Source: Oribacterium sp. WCC10
GTDB lineage: Bacteria; Bacillota; Clostridia; Lachnospirales; Lachnospiraceae
DNA: 64,000 bases
Assembly (NCBI RefSeq): GCF_900113415.1
Contig: NZ_FOPH01000006.1
Location: 1 to 64,000, forward strand
Reading direction: 5' to 3'
Part shown: in pieces, positions 15,426 through 25,425 of the stretch
How positions within the stretch are numbered: position 1 is the stretch's first letter
How the letters are laid out: each line of letters begins with the position of its first letter
Notes under the pieces: model-generated
Told to the model about the DNA's origin: nothing
What the model saw: only the letters and a program-made list of their open reading frames with translations
The model's database searches: none
Position numbers and translations under genes: made by a program

Positions 15426-17048
15426 ATGTTCAATCGTAGATTATTGCGAGTCACTTCACTTACGCTTGTGGCAAGTATGCTTATGATGACCGGATGTGAG
15501 CAGCAGATAAGCGGGACTGTAAGTGCAGAAAGTGAATCTGAGATTATCGTTACTACAGCTCCTGAAACAGAAGCTGTAGAGGCTGTGGCGGCATTAGGAA
15601 TCAATTCAAATGTTTTGCCATCAATAGCAGGTGTAACGGTTGCCGAATCGGCAGAAGATCTGGCTCCTGTCAATCTTACTGTAGGAGTTATCAATTCAGT
15701 TGTTAAGGATCTGCAGCAAAGACTTATGGATCTTGGTTATATGGACCCGGACGAGCCGACTACTTATTATGGTGATGCCACATCCCTTGCAGTTCAGTAT
15801 TTCCAGAGACAGGTCGGAATGGCCATGGATGGAATATGTGGTGTGGGAACCTGGGATGCAATAATGGCTGATAGTGCCCCGCACTATGCATTAAAGCTCG
15901 GATTCCAAGGCAATGATGTAACTCATGCCCAGTATCGTTTGTATAATCTTGGTTATCTTTATAATGCATCTGATATAAACGGAACATATGATGAGACGAC
16001 CATGGAGGCCGTAAAGAAATTACAGGAGACAAATGGACTCACAGCAGATGGAATATATGGTACAAGTACATACAATCTTTTGTATTCAGATGAAGTAAAG
16101 GCCAATGTTGTAGCTCTTGGCGAACAGTCTGATCTCGTAAAGAAGTATCAGCAGATACTTATTAATCTCGGATATCTTGAGGGCGAGGCTGACGGAAACT
16201 TCGGATTAGGTACACAGAATGCCGTAAAAGCATTTCAGTCAAGAAACGATCAGGTAGTTGATGGTTATCTCGGACCGGATACAAGAAAGGCCCTTGAAGA
16301 TCCCAACGCTATTCCATTTGCAATGCGTTTAGGTGAGCAGTCGGATTCTGTTAAGGAGCTCCAGGAGTATCTTGTGAAGTACGGATATCTTTCATCTGAT
16401 AAAGCAACGGGCTATTTTGGTGAACTTACAAAAGCTGCTGTAGCAAATTTCCAAAAGAAGAATGGACTTACTGCGGATGGACTTGCAGGAGCCAAGACTA
16501 TCTCACTGCTTCATAGCGGTAATGTTAAGAAGAACACAACATCAAGCAGTTCCTCAAGCAGCAGTTCAAGTTCGTCTTCGAGTGCGGCAACAAGCGCAGC
16601 AAATGCCGGAATAACAAGCAATGCAGGAAATACAGCTGTATCAATTCCTTCAACAGCAGCGGTAGGAAACGGTGGAGAAACAGTTTCTGGTTCTGCAGCG
16701 GCACTCATTGCTATCGCTTCATCCAAGATCGGTTGTCCATATGTTTGGGGATCAAAGGGACCAAACAGCTTTGACTGTTCAGGATTTGTATACTGGTGTC
16801 TCAACCAGGCAGGAGTAGGTATCTCTTATATGACATCTTCAGGTTGGAGAAATCCGGGAAGATTTAAGAGGGTATCATATAATGAGCTTCAGGCCGGAGA
16901 TATCATTGTTGTTTCCGGACATGTAGGTATTGTTGCTGGTGGTGGAACGATAATTGATGCTTCATCCTCAAACGGTCGAGTAGTACACAGATCACTTGGA
17001 TCATGGTGGGCAAATCACTTTATCTGTGGCTGGAGAATTTTTAGCTGA
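15426..17048 (+). CDS. lipoprotein with four peptidoglycan-binding repeats and NlpC/P60 peptidase
   Basis: A 540-residue secreted cell-wall hydrolase. The N-terminus is a lipoprotein signal ending LMMTG-C. Four PG_binding_1-type repeats follow (roughly 80-140, 155-220, 228-292 and 297-360), each with a ...LQ..L...GY......G.FG..T..AV..FQ pattern. A polyserine linker (about 372-388) leads to an NlpC/P60 domain (about 420-540). Catalytic Cys is in NSFDCSGFVYW and His in GDIIVVSGHVGIV; a third polar residue is expected near the ANHF segment. The domain cleaves peptide stems of peptidoglycan. ATG 15426 is preferred to 15414 because GGAG (15416-15419) is then correctly spaced. Probably a wall-remodelling or cell-separation enzyme anchored to the membrane by lipid. 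Confidence 0.93.
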   Translation: MFNRRLLRVTSLTLVASMLMMTGCEQQISGTVSAESESEIIVTTAPETEAVEAVAALGINSNVLPSIAGVTVAESAEDLAPVNLTVGVINSVVKDLQQRLMDLGYMDPDEPTTYYGDATSLAVQYFQRQVGMAMDGICGVGTWDAIMADSAPHYALKLGFQGNDVTHAQYRLYNLGYLYNASDINGTYDETTMEAVKKLQETNGLTADGIYGTSTYNLLYSDEVKANVVALGEQSDLVKKYQQILINLGYLEGEADGNFGLGTQNAVKAFQSRNDQVVDGYLGPDTRKALEDPNAIPFAMRLGEQSDSVKELQEYLVKYGYLSSDKATGYFGELTKAAVANFQKKNGLTADGLAGAKTISLLHSGNVKKNTTSSSSSSSSSSSSSSAATSAANAGITSNAGNTAVSIPSTAAVGNGGETVSGSAAALIAIASSKIGCPYVWGSKGPNSFDCSGFVYWCLNQAGVGISYMTSSGWRNPGRFKRVSYNELQAGDIIVVSGHVGIVAGGGTIIDASSSNGRVVHRSLGSWWANHFICGWRIFS

Positions 17049-17092
17049 GAATAGTGAAATAAAAAATCATATTTACTTCACATATAACACTT

Positions 17093-17128
17093 AAAAAGGC
17101 ATCATCCTTATGGGATGGTGCCTTTTTC
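17093..17128 (+). terminator. intrinsic terminator after the NlpC/P60 gene
   Basis: AAAAAGGCATCATCC pairs with GGATGGTGCCTTTTT (one wobble) around loop TTATG; the T-run follows. Confidence 0.93.
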
Positions 17129-17230
17129 TATGCTTTCAGATATTTTGAACAGTCTGGTATAGAAGAAATAATCTTGAGATAGTAAAAAAATCCAGATATT
17201 ATGCGGAAAAATTGCTTAACCAGTGTTTTA

Positions 17231-18124
17231 TCAGATACGTGTTTCTTTTACAAAGGTGTCTATAAGTTTTATAGCAGCACTGGAAAGATTTCGGGATCTG
17301 TCAATCAAAAGGCAGAAAGTACGATCAGGAATGGGTTCTAAAATTGGGACACGATATACAAGACCTCGCTCCAGTGCGTCTTTCGCCAAATCTTCGGGAT
17401 AAAAACCACATCCCAGATCATTTTCTACCATAGGAAGAATCTGATCAGTTGAAGAGGCTTCCAATTCAGGTTGAAATGTAAGCTGATGATTTAAAAAGTA
17501 TTGTACATACAGTTCTCTTGTACCGGTTTCACGTCCAACGCTTATGATCGGATATTTGTTCAGTTCTCTTAAAGATATGGGTTTTTCTGTCAAATGTTTA
17601 AATCCGGGGCCAACTATAGGGATCTCTTTGAAATGAAATAAAGGATCCATGGTCAAAGGTTCCCTGATGGTAAGAGGTGTTGTTACAAGAGCAAAATCAG
17701 CAGAACCGTTTTGGAGAGATTTTATAGCCTTTGGTGTTGCGTGATTGGATATCCGTATGCTTATATCAGGATATTTACTTTTAAAATCATGAAGAACAGG
17801 AAGAAGTACAAGTCGGAGTGCATTTTCTGAAGCAGCAATAGTAACCTGGCCTGATTCCAGATTAACATCTTTATCCAGCTCACGTTCGCCTTCCTCCAAT
17901 TGTTCAAAAGCAATGATCACATGTTCATATAGACGCTGCCCGTTTTGAGTCAGAGTGATTCCTCTTTTGCCTCTCTGCATTAGCTTACATCCCAGACTTT
18001 CTTCGAGATTGGTCATGGCTCTGCTGACATTAGGCTGATTGGAACCAAGCATTCTTGCAGCCTGTGTAAAGCTTTTATAGGTTCCTACATAATAAAAGAT
18101 TCTGTAGTAGTCATACGATATCAT
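17231..18124 (-). CDS. LysR-family transcriptional regulator
   Basis: The 297-residue protein has the LysR helix-turn-helix at 1-62 (FYYVGTYKSFTQAARMLGSNQPNVSRAMTNLEESLGCKLMQR) and a periplasmic-binding-like effector domain from about 90 (GQVTIAASENALRLVLLPVLHDFKSKYPDISIRI) to the end. It is divergent from the ATP synthase operon across 413 bp. LysR proteins often regulate the divergent neighbour, but a link to the atp genes is only a guess; the palindrome at 18377-18393 is a candidate site. No effector can be named. Confidence 0.92.
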   Translation of the reverse strand: MISYDYYRIFYYVGTYKSFTQAARMLGSNQPNVSRAMTNLEESLGCKLMQRGKRGITLTQNGQRLYEHVIIAFEQLEEGERELDKDVNLESGQVTIAASENALRLVLLPVLHDFKSKYPDISIRISNHATPKAIKSLQNGSADFALVTTPLTIREPLTMDPLFHFKEIPIVGPGFKHLTEKPISLRELNKYPIISVGRETGTRELYVQYFLNHQLTFQPELEASSTDQILPMVENDLGCGFYPEDLAKDALERGLVYRVPILEPIPDRTFCLLIDRSRNLSSAAIKLIDTFVKETRI

Positions 18125-18537
18125 AAAGTACTCCGTTTAATATGTATTATGCAGTTAAAAAATATGCTGAAGTGGTTTAGCAATTAACGTACTTGATAAA
18201 TATGCAATTATAATTTGTATTTTTTTGCCGTAAATATTTATGAGCACTGTGCGGATGGAAAAATTTTTTTGAAAACAATCATTTTTAAAATTTAAAGCCA
18301 CAAAGGTGATTTTGTTATTTAAATAGACAAAATAATTTGTATTTTAACAAACAAAAATATAGCAAAATGTATAATCCATGTCAAATTGACATGAATAACA
18401 TATAAAAAATGCGGCTTGAATATTAAAAATCGCGGAATATAATAAGTTCGCGCGAGTTTAGAAAAAATTTTTCTATTTTTAGAGAAGATTTCTCAGCCAA
18501 GCGCATGCAACTAAATTTTAAGAATGGAGGTAGTAGA
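18125..18537. other. divergent regulatory region of LysR gene and atp operon
   Basis: This AT-rich 413-bp spacer has a plus-strand -10 TATAAT at 18370-18375 followed by a perfect 17-bp palindrome. The remaining 145 bases before atpB form a long leader with short complementary stretches such as AGAAAAAATTTTTCT. No coding frame is supported. The minus-strand promoter of the LysR gene was not identified with confidence. Confidence 0.6.
18377..18393. promoter_or_regulatory. palindromic operator candidate at the atp operon promoter
   Basis: CATGTCAAATTGACATG is an 8+1+8 perfect inverted repeat beginning one base after the -10 TATAAT, so it would span the transcription start. A dimeric regulator (for example the divergent LysR protein) binding here could repress atp transcription. 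It could also act as a short 5' RNA stem. Confidence 0.55.
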
Positions 18538-19224
18538 ATGGAGCAGTTTACCGAGGAACTCCAGGAACAATTGCAGGTGTCGACTGCGTTTACGATTCCG
18601 GTGTTTGGAGGGATACAGGTTGCCGAGTCAACGGTTATCACATGGATCATCATGGCGGCCCTTACTGCGTTGTCAGTTTATCTGGGATCAAATCTCAAAG
18701 TGAGAAATCCGGGAAAAAGGCAGCAAGTGGCCGAGCTTATCGTTTCATGGTTTGATAGCTTTACGGGCGAGCTTCTTGGAGAGCATGGAAAGCAGTACAG
18801 CACCATTATCTCTGTGATTCTCATCTATATCGGTCTTTCCAATGTAATCGGTCTTTTCGGATTAAAACCGCCGACCAAGGACCTGAATGTAACAGTTGGT
18901 CTTTCACTTATCAGTATTTTCCTTATTGAAATCGCAGGATTCAGGAGAAAAGGAGCAAAGGGGTGGATCAAGCACTTTTCAGAGCCTGTGGCTATCGTAA
19001 CTCCGATTAACATCTTAGAGCTTGTGATCCGACCTTTATCACTGTGCATGAGATTGTTTGGTAATGTACTTGGTGCATTTATCATCATGGAGCTGATAAA
19101 GATGGTTATTCCTGTCGGTGTTCCGGCAATCTTCAGCCTCTATTTTGATATATTCGACGGACTTATTCAGGCTTATGTATTTGTATTCCTGACATCACTC
19201 TACATTCAGGATGCAACAGAATAA
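18538..19224 (+). CDS. atpB: F1Fo ATP synthase subunit a
   Basis: Subunit a forms the ion half-channels beside the c-ring of Fo. The 228-residue polytopic protein starts with short MEQFTEELQEQLQ. It contains the essential arginine in helix LVIRPLSLCMRLFGNVLGAF (about 161-180) and the C-terminal helices with DGLIQAYVFVFLTSLYIQDATE. ATG 18538 follows GGAGG at ideal spacing; an in-frame upstream ATG at 18505 has no such site. It is the first gene of the atp operon; no atpI precedes it. At 228 residues it is slightly short but complete. Confidence 0.96.
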   Translation: MEQFTEELQEQLQVSTAFTIPVFGGIQVAESTVITWIIMAALTALSVYLGSNLKVRNPGKRQQVAELIVSWFDSFTGELLGEHGKQYSTIISVILIYIGLSNVIGLFGLKPPTKDLNVTVGLSLISIFLIEIAGFRRKGAKGWIKHFSEPVAIVTPINILELVIRPLSLCMRLFGNVLGAFIIMELIKMVIPVGVPAIFSLYFDIFDGLIQAYVFVFLTSLYIQDATE

Positions 19225-19279
19225 AAATTAAAATCATATATAACAAATCATATTCTTATTATTAAAAGGAGAAAAAGTT

Positions 19280-19501
19280 ATGAGCATGACAGCTATTGGT
19301 GTAGGTTTAGCAGCACTTGCATGTTTAGGAGCAGGTCTTTCAATTGGTATTGCAACAGGTAAGGCAGCAGAGGCTATTGCGAGACAGCCTGAGGCAGACG
19401 GAAAGATCATGAGAATTCTTCTTCTTGGATGCGCACTTGCCGAGGCAACTGCAATTTACGGATTCGTTCTTGGTATCCTTTGTATCTTCTTCCTTGGATA
19501 A
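19280..19501 (+). CDS. atpE: F1Fo ATP synthase subunit c
   Basis: A 73-residue helical-hairpin subunit that forms the rotor ring. Helix 1 is followed by the polar loop ARQPEADGK (about 36-44). Helix 2 carries the carboxylate in ALAEATAIYG (Glu near 55). Compared by eye with the Na+-binding c-ring of Ilyobacter, the helix-1 Gln is Ile here and the Ser after the Glu is Ala, while Glu, Thr and Tyr remain. This suggests H+ rather than Na+ coupling. AAAAGGAG lies upstream of the ATG. Confidence 0.96.
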   Translation: MSMTAIGVGLAALACLGAGLSIGIATGKAAEAIARQPEADGKIMRILLLGCALAEATAIYGFVLGILCIFFLG

Positions 19502-19542
19502 TCACATAAACATTAATCAATAATTGTAGGAGAAGAAAAGGC

Positions 19543-20049
19543 ATGTTAAGAGTAGATATCAATTTATTATTTACTGTTATAAATCTGCTGGTTCTTGTAT
19601 TTCTTATGAAGAAGTTCCTTTTTAATCCGGTTCGCATTGTTATTGAAAAGCGCCAGGCTGAGATTGAAGAATCTTATAAGAAGGCTGAAGAGACAAATGT
19701 CGCAGCAGATGAATTAAAAGCGAAGTATGAAGCCGGTCTCAATAACATTGAGGAAGAACGCAAGCAGACAATTAATAAGGCAAAGATCGACGCTTCAAAG
19801 GAATACGATGAGATCGTAAATAATGCTAACAAGAAGGCTGAGAAGATTCTTGCCGAGGCAAAACTTCAGGCAGAAAAGGAAGCGGAGACAAAGCAGCGTG
19901 AGATGCAACAGCAGATGGCAGTACTTGTGGCTGAGGCAGCATATAAGATCGCAGCTTCTCATGACAGCGAAGCAAATGATATAAAGCTGTTCGATCAGTT
20001 CCTTAGTAGCAATAGTCAGCCTACAAACAAGGATGAGCAGGAGGCATAA
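19543..20049 (+). CDS. atpF: F1Fo ATP synthase subunit b
   Basis: The peripheral-stalk subunit, 168 residues. A single N-terminal membrane helix (about 6-24, LLFTVINLLVLVFLMKKFLF) precedes a long charged coiled coil rich in Glu, Lys and Ala (about 35-140). The conserved FNPVR follows the membrane helix. AGGAGAAG lies upstream. The stop is two bases before the GTG start of the delta-alpha fusion, so the two are translationally linked. The C-terminal end would contact the delta part of the fusion. Confidence 0.95.
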   Translation: MLRVDINLLFTVINLLVLVFLMKKFLFNPVRIVIEKRQAEIEESYKKAEETNVAADELKAKYEAGLNNIEEERKQTINKAKIDASKEYDEIVNNANKKAEKILAEAKLQAEKEAETKQREMQQQMAVLVAEAAYKIAASHDSEANDIKLFDQFLSSNSQPTNKDEQEA

Positions 20050-20051
20050 TA

Positions 20052-22106
20052 GTGAGTCAGAATGCTAGAGAAATTGCAGAACGTCTGATTCAGTTACAGG
20101 TTTCAGAGAGTGTTATCAATGCCACTTCACGTATTTTTGAAGTACTTCCACAAACAGCATCTCAGCTCAGTGATCCTACTATCGATCTTGAAAAACGTAA
20201 TGAGGTTATCGATAGTGTTTTCCCTACTGAGGTTAGAAGTATTTTGAAGGAACTGTGTGATGATAATAATGTCGGACAGTGGCCTGATATCGCTGAACTT
20301 TACAAGACTGTACGTGCCAATGCTGAGAAACAGCTTCATGTACAGCTTAGATATGTAACCAGACCTTCTGAGAAGCAGCTTCTGGACATACAGAAGTTTG
20401 TATTTGATAAATATAATACTCACCATTTTGAGTTTGATCTTAAGGAGGATAAGAGCCTTGGCGGTGGATTTATCCTTGAAGTCGGAAATGATCAGTATGA
20501 CTGGTCAACAAGTGGAAGACGTAACCAGTTCTTAGAGCAGCTTAAGTCTACACGTTCAGGATTGACAAGCGATATGGATATCCTGACTATACTTCAGCAG
20601 AGTGTTAATAACTTTGACCTTAAGGCTGAAAAGAAAGAAATAGGATTTATCGAAAGTATAGGTGATGGCATAGCAATTGTGAATGGTCTCGACCATGCGA
20701 TGTATGGAGAGGTCATAGCTTTTGATAACGGCACAAAGGGTATGGTTCAGAACATCGAAAGAGATAGAATCGGTGTAATTCTTTTCGGTGATGAATCAGG
20801 ACTTGGAGAAGGAAGCCGTGGAATCCGTACCGGACGTATGGCCGGTATCGGTGTATCAGATGACTACCTTGGAAGAGTTGTTGATGCTCTTGGAAATCCT
20901 ATTGACGGACTGGGTGGCATTCATGAGGTCGAGTACAGACCTATCGAACAGCCGGCACCTGGAATCATTGATCGTCAGCCGGTAAATGAACCGATGCAGA
21001 CAGGTATTCTTGCCATTGACTCAATGTTTCCTATAGGAAGAGGACAGCGTGAGCTTATAATCGGTGACCGTCAGACCGGTAAAACTTCTATAGCACTTGA
21101 TACAATTCTTAATCAGCATGATAAGAATTGTATATGTATTTATGTAGCTATCGGACAGAAGGAGTCGACTGTAGCTGCCCTTGTTGAGACATTGAAGAAG
21201 CATGATGCTATGAGATATACATGTGTTGTGGCAGCTACTGCAGCTGACCCGGCACCTATTCAGTATATTGCACCTTATTCGGCCACATCACTTGCCGAGT
21301 ATTTTATGTATAAGGGACATGATGTACTCATAGTTTATGATGATCTTTCGAAGCATGCGGTAGCTTACAGAGCGTTGTCATTGCTTCTTGGACGTTCACC
21401 GGGACGTGAGGCATATCCTGGAGATGTATTCTATCTCCATTCAAGATTGCTTGAGCGTTCCTGCCACCTTAACGATAAACTTGGCGGAGGCTCCATAACA
21501 GCACTTCCTATTATTGAAACTCAGGATGGTGATGTATCTGCATATATACCTACTAATGTAATATCTATCACAGACGGACAGATTTTCCTTGAGTCAAACT
21601 TGTTCTTCGAGGGACAGAGACCTGCCGTTAATGTCGGTCTTTCAGTATCCCGAGTAGGTGGTGCTGCACAGGCCAAGGCCATGAAGAAGGCATCAGGTTC
21701 ACTGAGAATCGACTTAGCACAGTACAGAGAGATGGCTGTATTTACACAGTTCTCATCTGATCTTGATCAGAATACAAGAGATCTGCTTACACAGGGTAAG
21801 GTTTTGATGGAACTTCTTAAACAGCCGTTAGGTCGTCCTATGTCATTGAGTGATCAGGTTATTACACTTGTGGTATCTTTGAATCACAGGATGATGAGTA
21901 TTGAGCCTAAGAGAATAAAGGATTTTCAGCAGAAGATGCTTACTTATTTTGCTCAGAGATATCCTGAAATCGGTAAAAATATCGAGATATCAAGACTTAT
22001 CGGAGATGATGAGAAAGCTCAGATACTTAACATTGCTGATGAGTTCATGCGTCTTTGGAAAGAAAATGACGGAAATTTTGAGACTTCCAAAGAAGAAAAA
22101 GTTTGA
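20052..22106 (+). CDS. fused ATP synthase delta and alpha subunits (AtpH::AtpA)
   Basis: One uninterrupted 684-residue frame. Residues 1 to about 166 are a complete delta subunit: an N-terminal helical bundle, then the C-terminal signature DKSLGGGFILEVGNDQYDWSTSGRRNQFLEQL. From about 173 a near-complete alpha subunit follows: ILTILQQSVNNFDLKAEKKEIGFIESIGDGIAIVNGL aligns with the usual alpha N-terminus, Walker A GDRQTGKTS lies near 337, and SITDGQIFLE, VSRVGGAAQAKAMKK and a normal C-terminus follow. There is no stop, start or frameshift at the junction, where separate atpH and atpA genes are expected. The start is GTG with GGAGG upstream. The delta part joins stator to F1 head; only one of three alpha copies should carry delta, so the fusion raises a stoichiometry question. 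Confidence 0.95.
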   Translation: MSQNAREIAERLIQLQVSESVINATSRIFEVLPQTASQLSDPTIDLEKRNEVIDSVFPTEVRSILKELCDDNNVGQWPDIAELYKTVRANAEKQLHVQLRYVTRPSEKQLLDIQKFVFDKYNTHHFEFDLKEDKSLGGGFILEVGNDQYDWSTSGRRNQFLEQLKSTRSGLTSDMDILTILQQSVNNFDLKAEKKEIGFIESIGDGIAIVNGLDHAMYGEVIAFDNGTKGMVQNIERDRIGVILFGDESGLGEGSRGIRTGRMAGIGVSDDYLGRVVDALGNPIDGLGGIHEVEYRPIEQPAPGIIDRQPVNEPMQTGILAIDSMFPIGRGQRELIIGDRQTGKTSIALDTILNQHDKNCICIYVAIGQKESTVAALVETLKKHDAMRYTCVVAATAADPAPIQYIAPYSATSLAEYFMYKGHDVLIVYDDLSKHAVAYRALSLLLGRSPGREAYPGDVFYLHSRLLERSCHLNDKLGGGSITALPIIETQDGDVSAYIPTNVISITDGQIFLESNLFFEGQRPAVNVGLSVSRVGGAAQAKAMKKASGSLRIDLAQYREMAVFTQFSSDLDQNTRDLLTQGKVLMELLKQPLGRPMSLSDQVITLVVSLNHRMMSIEPKRIKDFQQKMLTYFAQRYPEIGKNIEISRLIGDDEKAQILNIADEFMRLWKENDGNFETSKEEKV

Positions 22107-22195
22107 AAATAACATTCAAACTTAAACAGTGAATAATATACGAGTCCGGATAAATCCGGATCCGTGACCGACCCGTGGGGCAATAATGAAACACG

Positions 22196-22231
22196 ATTGA
22201 GCTGTACCGAAATGTAACGGTATAGCTCAAT
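22196..22231 (+). promoter_or_regulatory. strong hairpin between atpH::atpA and atpG
   Basis: ATTGAGCTGTACCG pairs with CGGTATAGCTCAAT (14 bp with one wobble) around an 8-base loop, 16 bases before the AAAGGAG of atpG. There is no T-run. A smaller TCCGGA/TCCGGA stem sits at 22146-22161. It may be an RNA processing or stability element that tunes subunit ratios inside the operon. Confidence 0.65.
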
Positions 22232-22259
22232 TAAAGATAGATTGTTAAAGGAGTGAATT

Positions 22260-23174
22260 GTGGCAACTACAAGAGAACTGCGAGACAGAATCTCGAGTAT
22301 CGATAATACATTAAAAATAACGAATGCCATGTATCTTATCTCCAGTACGAAGCTTCGTAAAGCAAAGATGGAGCTTCAGCAGACCGAACCATACTTCTAC
22401 ACACTTCAGACTATGATTCAAAGAATCATACGTCACTTACCGGATGACTTTACACATCCTTATCTGGATCTTCGTGAAAGTATTCGAGAAAGTAAAACGC
22501 CGAAAGAATATCGTACCGCGATTATTTGTGTGACAGCAGATAAGGGGCTTGCGGGTGCTTATAATCATAATGTTATTAAGCGTACGGAAGCACTTCTTAA
22601 AGAGAGACCTGATCATAGATTGTATATCGTTGGAGAAATGGGAAGAGCATATTTTCGCTCCAGCGGAGTATGGATAGATGAAGAGTTTCACTATACAGCA
22701 CAGAATCCGACATTACACCGTGCCAGAGTTATAACAGGCCGAATGCTGGATCTTTTCCAGGAAGACAAAATCGATTCCGTATATATTGTATATACCAGAA
22801 TGAAGAATTCTTTGGAGATGGTGACAGAAACCGAACAGCTTCTTCCGATAGATAAGCTTAGAGGCGGAGCGCTGATGGGAAGTCAGATACCGATGGTTGC
22901 AGGTATGGAGGATTTCAGACTTCGACCGACCCCCAAAGCTATCATTGATAATGTTATCCCTGATTATATCAACGGATTTATATACAGTGCTTTGGTTGAG
23001 TCATTTTGCTCTGAGCAGAACGCTCGTATGACGGCTATGGATGCGGCGAACAGGAGCGGAAATAAACTGAGACAGGAGCTAAGTATCCAGTATAACAGAA
23101 CTCGTCAGGCAGCTATCACGCAGGAGATCACAGAAATCGCAGCAGGAGCGAGAGCCCAAAAGCTGAGAGGTTAA
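22260..23174 (+). CDS. atpG: F1Fo ATP synthase subunit gamma
   Basis: The central rotor shaft, 304 residues. The N-terminal helix is RELRDRISSIDNTLKITNAMYLISSTKLRKAK, and the C-terminal helix carries the conserved SEQNARMTAMDAANRSGNKLRQELSIQYNRTRQAAITQEITEIAAGA. The start is GTG 22260 with AAAGGAG seven bases upstream. It is slightly longer than the usual 285-295 residues through the middle segment. The order atpA-atpG-atpD is normal. Confidence 0.96.
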   Translation: MATTRELRDRISSIDNTLKITNAMYLISSTKLRKAKMELQQTEPYFYTLQTMIQRIIRHLPDDFTHPYLDLRESIRESKTPKEYRTAIICVTADKGLAGAYNHNVIKRTEALLKERPDHRLYIVGEMGRAYFRSSGVWIDEEFHYTAQNPTLHRARVITGRMLDLFQEDKIDSVYIVYTRMKNSLEMVTETEQLLPIDKLRGGALMGSQIPMVAGMEDFRLRPTPKAIIDNVIPDYINGFIYSALVESFCSEQNARMTAMDAANRSGNKLRQELSIQYNRTRQAAITQEITEIAAGARAQKLRG

Positions 23175-23221
23175 ATGTGAGCCGGGTATGCGTTTCCGAA
23201 AAAAGACGGATAGGTACATAG

Positions 23222-24676
<1,455 letters not shown>

Positions 24677-24798
24677 TACCGGCTCATAAGAATTTAGTTT
24701 TAGATGTTTATGATGTATTGAAAAGAATGTCGGATTTCGTGAAATGGGGAATCAGGATTTTGCGCGATACACCATATTATGATATGTGAGGTTTTGAA

Positions 24799-25224
24799 AT
24801 GGCAGATACACCAACGTTCAGCCTGAAGGTTATAGCGTCAAATAAGGTATTTTATGACGGTGCAGCAGAATATCTGCAAATCATCACGCTGACCGGTTCA
24901 CGTGGAATAATGGCGCATCATGCTCCATGTATAGTTGCCGTGGAAACCGGTAAGATGAGTATAGTAAAGCCGGGTGGTGAAAGGGATACGGTTCTGGTCA
25001 GCGGAGGTATATGTTCCTGCGCCAATAACCGTGTTACAGTACTTGTTGATACCTGTGAAACAGCGGATGAAATCGATATCCGCAGAGCCCAGGAAGCCAA
25101 GGAAAGAGCCCTTGAGCAACTTAGACAGAAACAGTCTGTAGGTGAGTATAAGATGACGCAGTCATCGCTTGCCCGTGCACTATCACGACTTGAGTTTTCA
25201 AGCCAGAAGAAGCACTATATTTGA
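24799..25224 (+). CDS. atpC: F1Fo ATP synthase subunit epsilon
   Basis: The 141-residue subunit has an N-terminal beta sandwich (FSLKVIASNKVFYDGAAEYLQIITLTGSRGIMAHHAPCIVAVETG) and a C-terminal helical hairpin (AQEAKERALEQLRQKQ ... SSLARALSRLEFSSQ). It couples gamma to the c-ring and can inhibit ATP hydrolysis. It is the last gene of the operon, 122 bases after atpD, and is followed by a very strong terminator. Confidence 0.94.
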   Translation: MADTPTFSLKVIASNKVFYDGAAEYLQIITLTGSRGIMAHHAPCIVAVETGKMSIVKPGGERDTVLVSGGICSCANNRVTVLVDTCETADEIDIRRAQEAKERALEQLRQKQSVGEYKMTQSSLARALSRLEFSSQKKHYI

Positions 25225-25241
25225 CCAGCTGTTGCAAACGC

Positions 25242-25305
25242 AATCAAAAGAAGGAGCTACATGCAGCAAGGAAACTTGCGAGCAAAGTAGCTCCTTCTTT
25301 TGATT
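25242..25305 (+). terminator. terminator of the atp operon with nested GNRA hairpin
   Basis: A perfect 19-bp stem, AATCAAAAGAAGGAGCTAC with its complement ending in TTCTTTTGATT. The 26-base loop itself contains GCAAG-GAAA-CTTGC (25266-25279), a hairpin closed by a GAAA tetraloop. The T-rich 3' arm supports termination; A-rich and T-rich arms may allow activity in both directions. Confidence 0.85.
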
Positions 25306-25425
25306 ATTAGACGGTGCATGGATTGAGTTTAATTCTATATCCCATATAACTAAAAAGAAATAGCCTTCTTTTATATATAAATATAAAATATAATTTGAAC
25401 AAGTTGATTAAGAGAGGTAAGTCCC

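Noticed and set aside
16545-16605. Apparent tandem repeat of AGC/TCA units
   Set aside because: It is the coding sequence of the polyserine linker of the NlpC/P60 protein, not a separate repeat element.
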